From NCBI GenBank assembly GCA_900548875.1, contig URMA01000033.1, positions 1 through 29,292 of the forward strand: a DNA stretch of 29,292 nucleotides, given 5' to 3'. This document shows positions 15,360 to 23,865 of the stretch, piece after piece; within the stretch, counting starts at the first letter, position 1; every line of letters starts with the position of its first letter. The notes under the pieces were generated by a model. It saw only the letters and a program-made list of their open reading frames with translations. It made no database searches and was not told the DNA's origin. The translations under genes and the position numbers were made by a program. This DNA is from an uncultured Porphyromonadaceae bacterium. GTDB taxonomy: Bacteria; Bacteroidota; Bacteroidia; Bacteroidales; Muribaculaceae.

Positions 15360-16031
15360 ATGAAATTCAAATTATTTTTCCTATCTTTGTGTGTAGTAGC
15401 AAGTGCAAATTTGGTAAACGCTCAGGAAAGCAGCAAGGGCTTCACTCCTTCGGCTAACAAGCACGAACTTCGTCTTTCAGTCAGCGACGGTTTGACACTG
15501 GGAACAACCGGAATTTTGGGCAACGGTTTGGCAGATGTATTGTTGGGCAACAAGCGAAGCGACGAAAAGACGACGATGGTTTTCGGTTTGGGTTATAGAT
15601 ATTCTATCCACCGTTTCCGTGTCGGTGCCGACTTAGGTTTTGCTCAGGCAAGCAGCAAGCTGACACTGGCCGGTGACAAGGCTCCTTCTCTCAAGGATAA
15701 GGGATTGAACTTCCTCGTGTTGCCGACGGCTGAGTTCGTTTACTTCAAGAAAAACTTGTTCGAATTGTATGGTGGCGCTTCTGTTGGTGTCGATCTTATT
15801 CGCCAGACGGAAAGCAAATTGGGTGACAATGGCAAGTCCGCGGGTGCAAAAGCCAAAGCAGGTGCTGAGAAGACTAAGTCTGCGTCTGGTAAAGACAATT
15901 TTTCGGCAAGCCTAGCTTATCAGGTAAATCCGATTGCTTTCAGAGTAGGTAACGACCGTATAGGCGGATTCATGGAGGCCGGTTTCGGATACAAAGGCTT
16001 TTTGACAGCCGGTGTTAGTCTGAAATTCTAA
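15360..16031 (+). CDS. Small outer-membrane beta-barrel protein
   Basis: A 223-residue protein with a signal peptide (residues 1-21, cleavage probably after VNA at AQES). The mature part has alternating amphipathic strands, glycine-aromatic turns, and a C-terminal Phe (GVSLKF), all typical of an outer-membrane barrel of eight to ten strands. Between two late strands lies an unusual Lys/Ala/Gly/Ser-rich insert (about residues 153-179, 10 or so lysine/alanine pairs) likely to be a surface or periplasmic loop. No enzymatic motif is visible. It precedes the ECF sigma gene by 33 bases with no promoter or terminator between, so it is probably the first gene of the signalling operon, perhaps also a target or modulator of it. 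The family is not recognised beyond 'outer-membrane barrel'. Confidence 0.75.
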   Translation: MKFKLFFLSLCVVASANLVNAQESSKGFTPSANKHELRLSVSDGLTLGTTGILGNGLADVLLGNKRSDEKTTMVFGLGYRYSIHRFRVGADLGFAQASSKLTLAGDKAPSLKDKGLNFLVLPTAEFVYFKKNLFELYGGASVGVDLIRQTESKLGDNGKSAGAKAKAGAEKTKSASGKDNFSASLAYQVNPIAFRVGNDRIGGFMEAGFGYKGFLTAGVSLKF

Positions 16032-16064
16032 GGAAGGCAAGGAAATAGTATATGATGTAACTCA

Positions 16065-16628
16065 ATGGAGACAACACGAAAAGAAAGATTTGAGGCAAGA
16101 TTCAAGCAACATTATTCAAGGCTATGCAACATAGCCTTTGGATATGTTGCGGACAGGGACGACTGTGAAGATTTGGTTCAGGAACTGTTTATCAACGTCT
16201 GGAACAAAGGCAAGGACGCCATGCCCGAAAAGGATTTTGCCCTTTACATGACAACATCTATAAAAAACAGTTGTATATCCTTTCTTCGAAAAAAGCAAAA
16301 TTCGGAAGTTTCCATTGAGGATCATCCTTCCGCCGCCGTCACTTTGGCCAACGATGACGACTGGAGCGACGAACGCCGTTCTCCCGAAGAACTTCTGGAA
16401 CAGGCGCTGGCTGTTCTGCCGCCGAAATGCAAGGAGGTTTTCCTGATGGCAAAACTGAAGGGCATGAAGTACCGCGAGATTGCCGAATCGTTGCAAATCT
16501 CAGAAAAAACGGTAGAAAACCAGATGTCGAAAGCTATCCGCCAGTTGCGTGAATTCGTATCGGGAACTCCGTTGTCGCTGATGGCATTCATTGTTTTGGT
16601 ATTGACTTTTATCTTTAACTGCGACTGA
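16065..16628 (+). CDS. ECF-type RNA polymerase sigma-70 factor
   Basis: A 187-residue extracytoplasmic-function sigma factor of the large Bacteroidetes group paired with FecR-type regulators. Region 2 (about residues 10-80) shows the YSRLCNIAFGYVADRDDCEDLVQELFINVW pattern in its parts: LCNIAFGYV, DCEDLVQELF and the DNA-melting/-10 helix. Region 4 (about 112-165) shows LPPKCKEVFLMAKLKGMKYREIAESL and the recognition helix SEKTVENQMSKAI. The C-terminus adds a strongly hydrophobic tail (LSLMAFIVLVLTFIF), which could tether the factor to the membrane or to FecR. It is followed after two bases by the fecR gene, so the pair should be translationally coupled. By family knowledge it is held inactive by FecR until the receptor signals. 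Confidence 0.93.
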   Translation: METTRKERFEARFKQHYSRLCNIAFGYVADRDDCEDLVQELFINVWNKGKDAMPEKDFALYMTTSIKNSCISFLRKKQNSEVSIEDHPSAAVTLANDDDWSDERRSPEELLEQALAVLPPKCKEVFLMAKLKGMKYREIAESLQISEKTVENQMSKAIRQLREFVSGTPLSLMAFIVLVLTFIFNCD

Positions 16629-16630
16629 CT

Positions 16631-17596
16631 ATGGAAGTAGACAATCATATTGACGAACTGTTGGCAAGACATTTTGCCAAAGAGGCGCTGACGGCCGACC
16701 AGCAGGCTGAACTCGATGCGTGGATTGCCGCGAATGGAGACGAATACCGGAAACTGCGGATGTTGATGGATATGCATGCTCTTTCTGGACAGCAGGACTT
16801 CGATGCCGAAAAAGCCTGGCGAAAGGTGGAAAACCGTCTGCGGAAACCGGCAAAACTTCACTTGCGGCGCGGGGCAATAGCCATGTGGTCGGCAGCTGCT
16901 TCGGTGATGATTCTGGTGGCGGTGACAGCCGTGCTGTTTTTCCGTAAGCCTGAGGTGGAAACCTTCCATTATGCCAACACGACACAAACGGAAGAATCCG
17001 TCCTGTTGCCCGACAGTTCAGAGGTTGTACTTTATCCGAATTCCTCATTGGCATACGCCGGCGAGACGGCGGGTCGGAAGGTGGATTTGAAGGGCAAGGC
17101 CTTTTTCCGGGTCAAGAAGAACGGGCAGCCGTTTGCTGTCAATGCCGGCGAATTGCAGGTGGAAGTGCTGGGAACATCTTTTCTCATCAACGCTTTCGAC
17201 AAGGAACGTAGCGGCGTGTATGTGAAGACCGGAAGGGTAAAAGCCTCCGTGCGACAGTCGGAAGTGGTGCTGACGGCCAATCAGAAAGCGGTTCTTACGG
17301 ATGGGGTGTTGCTTCGGGATTCGATTTTCAATCCCCGGATGCAGTTTGAAAATCAGTCACGGAACATGGCTTTCGACAAGACTCCGTTGTCGCGGGTGGT
17401 GGAAAAGGTGAAAGAACTGACTGATGTGGAAATCGTGCTGGGAAAAGGGCTTGAACGCCAGTTGGTGACTACCCGAATAAATACCGACGATTATGAAAGC
17501 ATAGCCGCCGAACTGGCATTCATTTGCGGATGCCGCTGTGATACGGTGGTGACAGGTAAGCAGTACATACTACACTATGAGAAAGGGAGACCATAA
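16631..17596 (+). CDS. FecR-type anti-sigma factor / signal transducer
   Basis: A 321-residue single-pass inner-membrane protein. The cytoplasmic N-terminus (about residues 1-80) carries the four-helix anti-sigma region (LLARHFAKEALTADQQAELDAWI). One transmembrane helix follows (about 83-104, MWSAAASVMILVAVTAVLFF). The periplasmic FecR domain (about 115-215) has the LPDSSEVVLYPNSSLAY and VEVLGTSFLINAF motifs. The C-terminal ~80 residues form the STN-like DUF4974 domain (FDKTPLSRVVEKVKELTDVEIVL). It should hold the sigma factor and release it when the receptor's own STN domain signals across the periplasm. The start is two bases after the sigma stop. Its end overlaps the receptor gene by 20 bases. 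Confidence 0.94.
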   Translation: MEVDNHIDELLARHFAKEALTADQQAELDAWIAANGDEYRKLRMLMDMHALSGQQDFDAEKAWRKVENRLRKPAKLHLRRGAIAMWSAAASVMILVAVTAVLFFRKPEVETFHYANTTQTEESVLLPDSSEVVLYPNSSLAYAGETAGRKVDLKGKAFFRVKKNGQPFAVNAGELQVEVLGTSFLINAFDKERSGVYVKTGRVKASVRQSEVVLTANQKAVLTDGVLLRDSIFNPRMQFENQSRNMAFDKTPLSRVVEKVKELTDVEIVLGKGLERQLVTTRINTDDYESIAAELAFICGCRCDTVVTGKQYILHYEKGRP

Positions 17597-20000
17597 ATTT
17601 ATACTCATACTATTACTACTGACAACTTTTACAAAACCTCTGCCTCTGTTTGGTGAGGAGACAGTAGCGGGAGAACGGATATCCATATCCGGTTCTTCCG
17701 CTACTGTGTCGCAATGGTTTGCGAAAATCGAACAGTTGAAGAATATCGTTTTGTCCTACGACCCTTCGTCGATCGACATGTCGCAGGTCGTAACGGTGGA
17801 ATCCGGCGAGCCGACGGTGGAGGAACTGCTCACGAAGGTGCTGGACGGTTACGACGTAAAGTTAAAATATCTGCCTCCCCGCAAGCTCGTGATTCATGCC
17901 GTGAAAGTGCGGCAGTATTATGTCAGCGGAACGGTGGCTGAAAGCGGCAGTGAGGAGAAACTGATGGGGGCTATCGTGACAGCCGACGACGGCAATGGCG
18001 GAACGGTGTTCGCCCGGACCGACGACAACGGTTTTTTCCGCATGTATCTCCCCGGCGGCGGTTATACGCTGAAAATTTCTTATCTGGGATTTTATCCGTA
18101 TAGCCGGGATCTGAAAATCGTGTCCGACCGCTTTCTGAACGTGAAACTGGAACCTCTGCTGTTTGAAATGGAGGAAGTGACGGTGCGTCCGGAAACCAGC
18201 CGTGACGCATTGAGTGAGCTGACACCTGCCAACCAGTTGTCGTTCAACAGTAACGATATTTTTTCACAGATATGGATTCTGCCCGGGGTGACAGGAGTCC
18301 CGACGGGCAACAATTTTCAGGTAGACGGCGGCAGTTCCGACGAGAACCAGCTGCTTGTCGACGGTGTGCCGGTGTATCATCCCGGACATATCAGTGCCAT
18401 GCTTCCGGCGATGATTGGCGATGCCGTGAAGAGCGTCACTTTTCATCGGGGCTTTTTTCCGACACGGCTTGAAGGACGCCTGTCGTCGGTGACGGAAATG
18501 CGCATAAAGTCGGGCAACAAACAGGAACATATCCGCACGCTTACCCTCGACATGCCGGCCGTTTCCGCTGTTCTGGAAGGTCCTATTGTCAAAAACAAGC
18601 TGTCGTATCTTGTGGCCGGTCGGCGGAGCTGGCTCGACTTTTTCGACAATCTGCTGTCGGAAGAAAACCGGCAGAACCATTCTTCCTACGACTATGTGGC
18701 CAAATTGTCGTACGACATCACTCCCGTTTCGTCGCTCGAGGCCTTTGCCTACGGCTCTTGGGACGACTATCACTGGCCGACGGAGGAGAACCGCAACCTT
18801 TCGGTGCTGAAGTGGAGAAGCCAGATTTATCAGCTTCGTTTCAACACGCAGCTCGGAAAGGTGGGAAACACCACTTCCGTTTTCTATACGTCGCACGAAA
18901 ATCAGGCGAATGCCGCTCTTTGGGGATTGGATGAAAGCAATTATATTTCCAGCAGGGTGCAGACGTTGAATGCCGTGTCGGAGTTCAATCTGACGGTGGA
19001 AAATGTATACAATGCCCGTTGGGGAGTGAAATATGCCTATGAATTGTTCGACATCGTTTCTTTAGGCGATGATGTAAGCGTGAAGCGGGAACCCATCCAT
19101 CAGTATTCGCTGTTCTACGACAATCATATCCGTATTTCAAGAAATCTGTTTACGCAGGTAGGCGTGCATTTTGTTGGCTACCTGCCGAAAAACCATCCTG
19201 CGTTCTACAGCATACAGCCCCGTTTCTCGCTCAAGTATACGTTGACGGACAAGGACATGCTCTATTGGAATTTTTCCCGCATGGAGCAGTTCTACCATGT
19301 CATCCGTCTGGAAAATGTCGCGATGCCGACCGATTTCCGGATGCCGAGTATCGGCGGATTCAAGCCGAGATCGTCGGAGCATCTGGAAATGGGGTGGAAG
19401 CACCTGTCCGAGAATGAGCAGCTGGAAGCGACGGTCTATTACAAAACCCGTCGCAACGTGGTGGCTCTGAAGCCCGATGCGTATATGTTCGACGGAGCCT
19501 GGACCGATTATGTGATGGTGGGAAACGGCGACAGCTATGGATTGAAACTGTATTATTTCCACAATTGGGAACACTGGCTGTTGCAGTCGTCCTACACCTA
19601 TGCCCGCAGTCGGGAATGGTTTGACGAGGTGAAGCAGTTGGGCAAGTTGCCGTCGCTTTTCGATATTCCCCATCAGTTGAGCTGTGCCGTTTCCTATAAG
19701 TTTGACTCCCATTCCATGGTTTCTTTGGGCGGGCAGCTGCATTCCGGCAAGGTGGTGGAAACGTCGGACGATTTCGACCTTCTGCCGGAGGAACAGTTCC
19801 GCAAGGGACGTGAAAAGTTGAACTATCGTGTGGATGCCGGCTACACTTTCAGAAAAGATTTTGGGAAGTCGCTCCTTTTGGTAAGGTGCGGACTTTATAA
19901 CCTGGTTGGAAATCCGACAGAGGAGGAGATTCTGAGTTTCTATTCCATTTATGTGCGGTGGAATTGTCTGCCTTATTTCAGTATTAGCTTCAAGTTCTAA
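17577..20000 (+). CDS. TonB-dependent receptor with STN signalling domain
   Basis: An 807-residue outer-membrane receptor. A signal peptide (about residues 1-26) is followed by an STN domain (about 35-105, the part that talks to FecR), a carboxypeptidase-D regulatory-like domain (about 113-195), a plug domain (about 205-315, with DGGSSDENQLLVDGVPVYHPGH and RLSSVTEMRIKSG) and a beta-barrel ending in Phe. It is shorter than SusC-type receptors (about 1000 residues) and no SusD-like lipoprotein gene follows, so a substrate other than large glycans (metal chelate, peptide, cofactor) is more likely; I cannot name it. The ATG lies inside the fecR reading frame with a 20-base overlap, so the two are coupled. 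An inverted repeat follows the stop codon. Barrel gene, sigma factor, FecR and receptor form one unit. Confidence 0.93.
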   Translation: MRKGDHKFILILLLLTTFTKPLPLFGEETVAGERISISGSSATVSQWFAKIEQLKNIVLSYDPSSIDMSQVVTVESGEPTVEELLTKVLDGYDVKLKYLPPRKLVIHAVKVRQYYVSGTVAESGSEEKLMGAIVTADDGNGGTVFARTDDNGFFRMYLPGGGYTLKISYLGFYPYSRDLKIVSDRFLNVKLEPLLFEMEEVTVRPETSRDALSELTPANQLSFNSNDIFSQIWILPGVTGVPTGNNFQVDGGSSDENQLLVDGVPVYHPGHISAMLPAMIGDAVKSVTFHRGFFPTRLEGRLSSVTEMRIKSGNKQEHIRTLTLDMPAVSAVLEGPIVKNKLSYLVAGRRSWLDFFDNLLSEENRQNHSSYDYVAKLSYDITPVSSLEAFAYGSWDDYHWPTEENRNLSVLKWRSQIYQLRFNTQLGKVGNTTSVFYTSHENQANAALWGLDESNYISSRVQTLNAVSEFNLTVENVYNARWGVKYAYELFDIVSLGDDVSVKREPIHQYSLFYDNHIRISRNLFTQVGVHFVGYLPKNHPAFYSIQPRFSLKYTLTDKDMLYWNFSRMEQFYHVIRLENVAMPTDFRMPSIGGFKPRSSEHLEMGWKHLSENEQLEATVYYKTRRNVVALKPDAYMFDGAWTDYVMVGNGDSYGLKLYYFHNWEHWLLQSSYTYARSREWFDEVKQLGKLPSLFDIPHQLSCAVSYKFDSHSMVSLGGQLHSGKVVETSDDFDLLPEEQFRKGREKLNYRVDAGYTFRKDFGKSLLLVRCGLYNLVGNPTEEEILSFYSIYVRWNCLPYFSISFKF

Positions 20001-20003
20001 AAC

Positions 20004-20039
20004 AACGGAAGCTGGCTATGTGTGTGACCGGCTTCCGTT
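20004..20039. terminator. Hairpin between the converging receptor and unknown genes
   Basis: AACGGAAGCTGG (20004-20015) pairs with CCGGCTTCCGTT (20028-20039), with one G-U pair, around a 12-base loop. The T-tract is better on the minus strand (TTGTTTTA past the stem) than on the plus strand. It lies four bases after the receptor stop and about 20 bases beyond the minus-strand gene's stop, so it may serve both. Confidence 0.6.
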
Positions 20040-20052
20040 CGTTGCTTCGACA

Positions 20053-20072
20053 GTCGGAATCAGCATTCCGAC
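20053..20072. repeat. Perfect inverted repeat over the stop codon of the unknown gene
   Basis: GTCGGAAT (20053-20060) and ATTCCGAC (20065-20072) are exact inverted copies around CAGC. The minus-strand stop codon (20060-20062) falls in the repeat. No T-run adjoins it. Confidence 0.45.
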
Positions 20073-20620
20073 AAATTTACCTTCTCAAATTTGTAGCCCA
20101 GACGTTTGAGCTCCATGGCAGCACCGATGCGATACATGGCTTTGGTGGCGCGGGCAAACACGTGGAACGCCATTTCGCTCTGCGGTTCGATGCCCTCGTG
20201 GCGGATATGGTCGATGGCCGTCTGTGCACAGCGGCGCACCATTGCTTCGATGTTGCTCGCCTCTTCGCCGTCAAGCGGGAGGCAAAGAATGTCGCGTACG
20301 ATGTGTTCGTCCATGTCGTCGAATCCCCGTTCGCCGTAGTAGGCCTGATAGGGAGCCTTTTCCATGGTTTCCCAGTCCACGTCCCATCCGTAGGCAACGG
20401 CCATGCCCAAATATGCCGCCCACGCTACCGATACGGTAGGATAATCCTGAACTTGCGGAACGGCGTCGGCCATATATTCCGGTGCCAGTTTTTTCCAGTG
20501 CAGGTCAATGTCGTCGGAAGCAAGGAGAGTGCCGTCGAGCATGTGATAGGAAGTGCAAAGGCGCAGCAGTGCGTCCAGCAGTCTGCTTTCAAATCTGTTG
20601 AGATATTCGATGTCTGCCAT
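20060..20620 (-). CDS. Unrecognised conserved-looking cytoplasmic protein
   Basis: A 186-residue protein with no signal peptide and no clear membrane segment. It appears mostly helical, rich in Met, Ala, Asp and Glu, with a middle section of Trp/Tyr-rich motifs (VSVAWAAYLGMAVAYGWDVDW, YQAYYGERGFDDMDEHIV) and a helical C-terminal part (FHVFARATKAMYRIGAAMELKRLGYKFE). I do not recognise the family. The chosen start is the ATG at 20618-20620: a TAACTTTG -7 box at 20641-20648 lies inside a longer frame that would begin with TTG at 20653. Composition and codon use fit its neighbours, while the opposite-strand open frame over the same bases has no protein character. It is a single gene on the minus strand, converging with the receptor gene. 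Confidence 0.75.
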   Translation of the reverse strand: MADIEYLNRFESRLLDALLRLCTSYHMLDGTLLASDDIDLHWKKLAPEYMADAVPQVQDYPTVSVAWAAYLGMAVAYGWDVDWETMEKAPYQAYYGERGFDDMDEHIVRDILCLPLDGEEASNIEAMVRRCAQTAIDHIRHEGIEPQSEMAFHVFARATKAMYRIGAAMELKRLGYKFEKVNLSEC

Positions 20621-20640
20621 AAGTCTGTTTGTTTGGACGG

Positions 20641-20648
20641 CAAAGTTA
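20641..20648 (-). promoter_or_regulatory. -7 box of the unrecognised minus-strand gene
   Basis: Minus-strand TAACTTTG fits TAnnTTTG exactly and lies about 20 bases before the chosen ATG. A matching -33 TTG was not found at the usual distance. Confidence 0.45.
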
Positions 20649-20815
20649 GTCAATTCCCGCGGTTCCGTCGCTGGCCGGGCGGAGAAAAAGTTCTTTTGGA
20701 GAGTTGTGTACTTGATTTGATGTTGATATGTTTGAAAGAATGAATATGAAGGTTAAAAAATGTGTATACGCTTGTGGGGCGGGCGGTTGAGGACGGATAA
20801 TTGCAATTAAATAAT

Positions 20816-20823
20816 TACATTTG
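20816..20823 (+). promoter_or_regulatory. -7 box of the phosphatase-hexosaminidase-nitroreductase operon
   Basis: TACATTTG fits TAnnTTTG exactly and lies 32 bases before the phosphatase ATG. No TTG lies 19-21 bases upstream, so the promoter is only half supported. Confidence 0.5.
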
Positions 20824-20855
20824 CAAATAGTGGCCAAACGAATTGAATAACGAAT

Positions 20856-21350
20856 ATGACTGAATTGAAAAAGTACAAGATACTCTTTGTGTGTTTGGGG
20901 AACATTTGCCGTTCTCCGGCGGCTCAAGGTGTGATGGAAAGTATTCTTGCCGAGCGGGGTATGACGGACTGGGTGGAGGTGGATTCCGCAGGAATTTCAT
21001 CCTATCATTCCGGCGAACTTCCCGACCAGCGGATGCGCGTGCATGCACGCCGTCGCGGTTATGAACTTACCCATCACAGCCGTCAGGTGATGTCCTACGA
21101 CTTCGAGCGCTTTGATGTCGTTATCGGAATGGACGACAGCAACATCAGCAAGCTCCAACAATTGGCAAGAACGCCGGAAGAGGAGCAGAAGGTGAGACGA
21201 ATTGCCGAATTTTTCCGCCAGTATACTGCCTGGGACCATATTCCCGACCCGTATTATACTGGCGCCGAGGGATTTGAAACGGTGCTCGACCTTTTGCAGG
21301 ATGCCTGCCACACGATAGCCGACAAATTGGAACGCGAACATTCAGTCTGA
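20856..21350 (+). CDS. Low-molecular-weight protein-tyrosine phosphatase
   Basis: A 164-residue cytoplasmic phosphatase of the arsenate reductase-like LMW-PTP family. The P-loop FVCLGNICRSPAAQG provides the catalytic Cys13 and Arg19 (CX5RS). The general acid is D131 in DPYYTG, and DSAGISSYHSGELPDQR is the usual family stretch in between. All catalytic parts are intact. By family knowledge it removes phosphate from phosphotyrosine in proteins, and in bacteria it often acts on autokinases of polysaccharide export; no such kinase gene lies in this window. It is first in an apparent operon, 39 bases before the hexosaminidase gene, with a -7 box 32 bases upstream of the start. Confidence 0.95.
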   Translation: MTELKKYKILFVCLGNICRSPAAQGVMESILAERGMTDWVEVDSAGISSYHSGELPDQRMRVHARRRGYELTHHSRQVMSYDFERFDVVIGMDDSNISKLQQLARTPEEEQKVRRIAEFFRQYTAWDHIPDPYYTGAEGFETVLDLLQDACHTIADKLEREHSV

Positions 21351-21389
21351 CATATAACCAAAACAAACCGAAAACCATTTAAAACTGTT

Positions 21390-23853
21390 ATGAAGAAACT
21401 ATTTTATACGGCATGTGTGATGCTCCTTTCCCTGATGATGGGCGCCAATGCCGTAGCCGGTGAAAAAAGCCCGGTGACAATGACTTGGGAGCTTGATGGA
21501 AACAATGCTGCCAAAAACCAGTATTACTGCACTTTCACCCTGACAAATACAAGTGGTGAAAATTTAGGCAGTGACTGGGCCATATATTTTAATCAATTTC
21601 CGCGTGAAATCAATTTTGGCGAAAAATCGCCCGTCACTCTTTCGGAGGTGGAAGTGGGCTACTATAAGCTGACTCCGAAACCGGGATTCAAATTGGGCAA
21701 AGGAAAAACCGTCAAGTTGAAATATGAAGTAAAAGGCTCCATGAAGGCTATCAGCTATTCGCCCGATGGCGGACACTTTGCCTTCGATTCCGACAAAGTG
21801 GCCCGTGAACTGAAGATTGAAAAGAAGCCTATCGTTACGGGTACGTTCAATCCGATTGCCGGTTATCCGACTGCTGCACGTATGTATGCGCTCAATGAAA
21901 CGGTGAATCCTGCGGGGGTTGAGGAGGAGTTTGACGCCTTTTCCATTATTCCTGCCATGAAGCAGGTCAGCGTGATGGAGGGGACGGCAAGCGTTACCCA
22001 ATCGGTCAAGGTGGTAGCCGACGGCAGTCTGTCGCGTGAGAAGGCCTATGCCGAAGAAATGTTGCAGCACCGCAGTCTGTCGGGGGAAGGCGGAACAACG
22101 CTTGAACTTTCGCTCATGAGCCGTGCGGATGCGAAAAATGCAGCGGCTGAAAGCAACGAAGAATATTACGAACTGACCATCGACGGCAATAAGGTGATAG
22201 TGAAGGGAGTTACCGACGACGCTGTGCTGAACGGCGTGAAAGCCTATCTGAAAATTCTCGACCGTAATTTGGGTAAGGCAACCGTCCCCAACGTAGCCGT
22301 TTGCGATTGGCCTGACCTGCACTATCGCGGCATGATGCTCGACATTGTGCGCAACTTTTCGAAGCCTGCCGACATCAAGCGGCTTGTCAATCAGTTGGCA
22401 TTTTTTAATCTGAATGTGCTGCATTTCCATATAACCGACGATGAGGGCTGGCGTCTGGAAATTCCCGGCTTGCCCGAACTGACGGAAGTGGGAGCCCGCC
22501 GCGGCATGACCTCGACGGAGGACGAATACATGTGCCAGTTCTATGCCGGAAATGGTAATCCTGACGACTATACGACCACTTCCAACGGCTATGTTTCCCG
22601 CGAGGAATTCATCGACCTGCTGCGCTATGCTGAATCCCGTGGCATGAAGGTGGTTCCCGAAATTGAAACCCCGGGCCATGCTCGAGCTGCCATCGTTTCG
22701 ATGAAGGCCCGCTACAACCGATTGAAGGACAAGAATCCGGAAGAAGCCGAACGCTATCGCTTGTGGGACCCGGCTGACGAGTCTTACTACACTTCTGCAC
22801 AGGGCTATCACGACAATACGTTGAACGTGGCGGAAGAAGGTGTCTATCGTTTTCTTGAAAAGGTGGTCGACGAACTGATTCTGATGTATGAAGAAGCCGG
22901 TGTCGAACTGCCGTTCATTCATGTGGGCGGTGACGAAGTGGCCAAGGACCCGTGGGCAAAATCACCTTCCATGCAGAAATTCATGCAGGAACACGGCTTG
23001 AAGACAACCCACGATGCGGAAGAATACTTCATTACCCGCATTGCCGACATGATAGCATCGAAGGGCTACCAGATTGGCGGAAGCTGCCATGAAGCACAGC
23101 GAGGCTACCGACCGTCAGCTTCGTCCGAAGTTCGCAGGGGTATATTGCTGGAACACGGTGCCGGAATGGAAAGGCGACACCATCCCTTATGCCAATGCCA
23201 ACAACGGCTACAATGTGATTCTCTGTAATGTGGGCAATTTCTATTTGGATATGTGCTACAATGCCCATCCGATGGAACCGGGCTTGACATGGGGCGGATA
23301 TGTGGACGAATACCGCTCGTGGGATGCACGTCCGTTCGACATCTACAAGTCTACGTTTGAAACGATTACCGGCAAGCCGCTCGATTTGGAACACATTGCC
23401 GACGGCAAGGCGCAGCTCAACGAAGAGTCGCGCAAGCGCATCAAAGGTGTTCAAGGTCAGTTGTTTACCGAAACTATCCGCAATTTCGACATGGTGGAAT
23501 ATTACGTGTTCCCGAAAATCTTCGGTTTGATGGAACGCGGTTGGAATGCCGATTTGCTGCCGGGGCAGTCGAAAGCGAAATACAACCGTACATTGGGCTC
23601 TACCTGCCTGCCTTACTTGCAACGTGAAGGGTTTAATTTCCGCATTGGCATGCCGGGTATCAAGGAAGAAAACGGCAAGTTGCTGATGAACTGCGCTTAT
23701 CCGGAAGCTGAAATCCGTTATACTACCGACGGCAGCGAACCTACTGAAAAGTCCGCTTTGTGGACAGCACCGGTGAAGGCAAAAGGCAAGGTGGTGAAAG
23801 CCAAGATGTTCTACCTCGGAAAGCAGAGCCAGACTACTGAATTACACCGTTAA
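21390..23853 (+). pseudogene. GH20 beta-N-acetylhexosaminidase, interrupted by a frameshift
   Basis: The gene encodes an exported enzyme that should release terminal GlcNAc/GalNAc from glycans. A signal peptide (1-24) is followed by a CHB_HEX-like carbohydrate-binding domain (about 28-135), a GH20 N-terminal domain (about 180-305) and the catalytic barrel. HVGGDE holds the catalytic pair D515-E516. At about 23073-23082 the frame shifts: the first frame (from 21390) runs on in the wrong phase to TAA at 23226-23228, and the correct protein resumes in the frame beginning GCG GAA GCT GCC ATG and ends at 23853. The seam lies at IGG|EAAM, where intact relatives have a Trp-containing IGGWxEAA. The length needs 3n+2 extra bases, so an 8-base loss fits and would restore about 823 residues. 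It is either a real broken gene or an assembly error. The rest of the barrel and a C-terminal chitobiase-like domain are undamaged. Confidence 0.85.
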
Positions 23854-23865
23854 ACAATTATAGAT

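Noticed and set aside
20018..20743. A 241-codon plus-strand open frame opposite the unrecognised gene.
   Set aside because: The minus-strand frame has a -7 box, an ATG in the right place and ordinary protein composition; the plus frame does not.
21564..22922. A 452-codon minus-strand open frame over the hexosaminidase.
   Set aside because: Same reason: no domain pattern, and the sense strand carries GH20 motifs.
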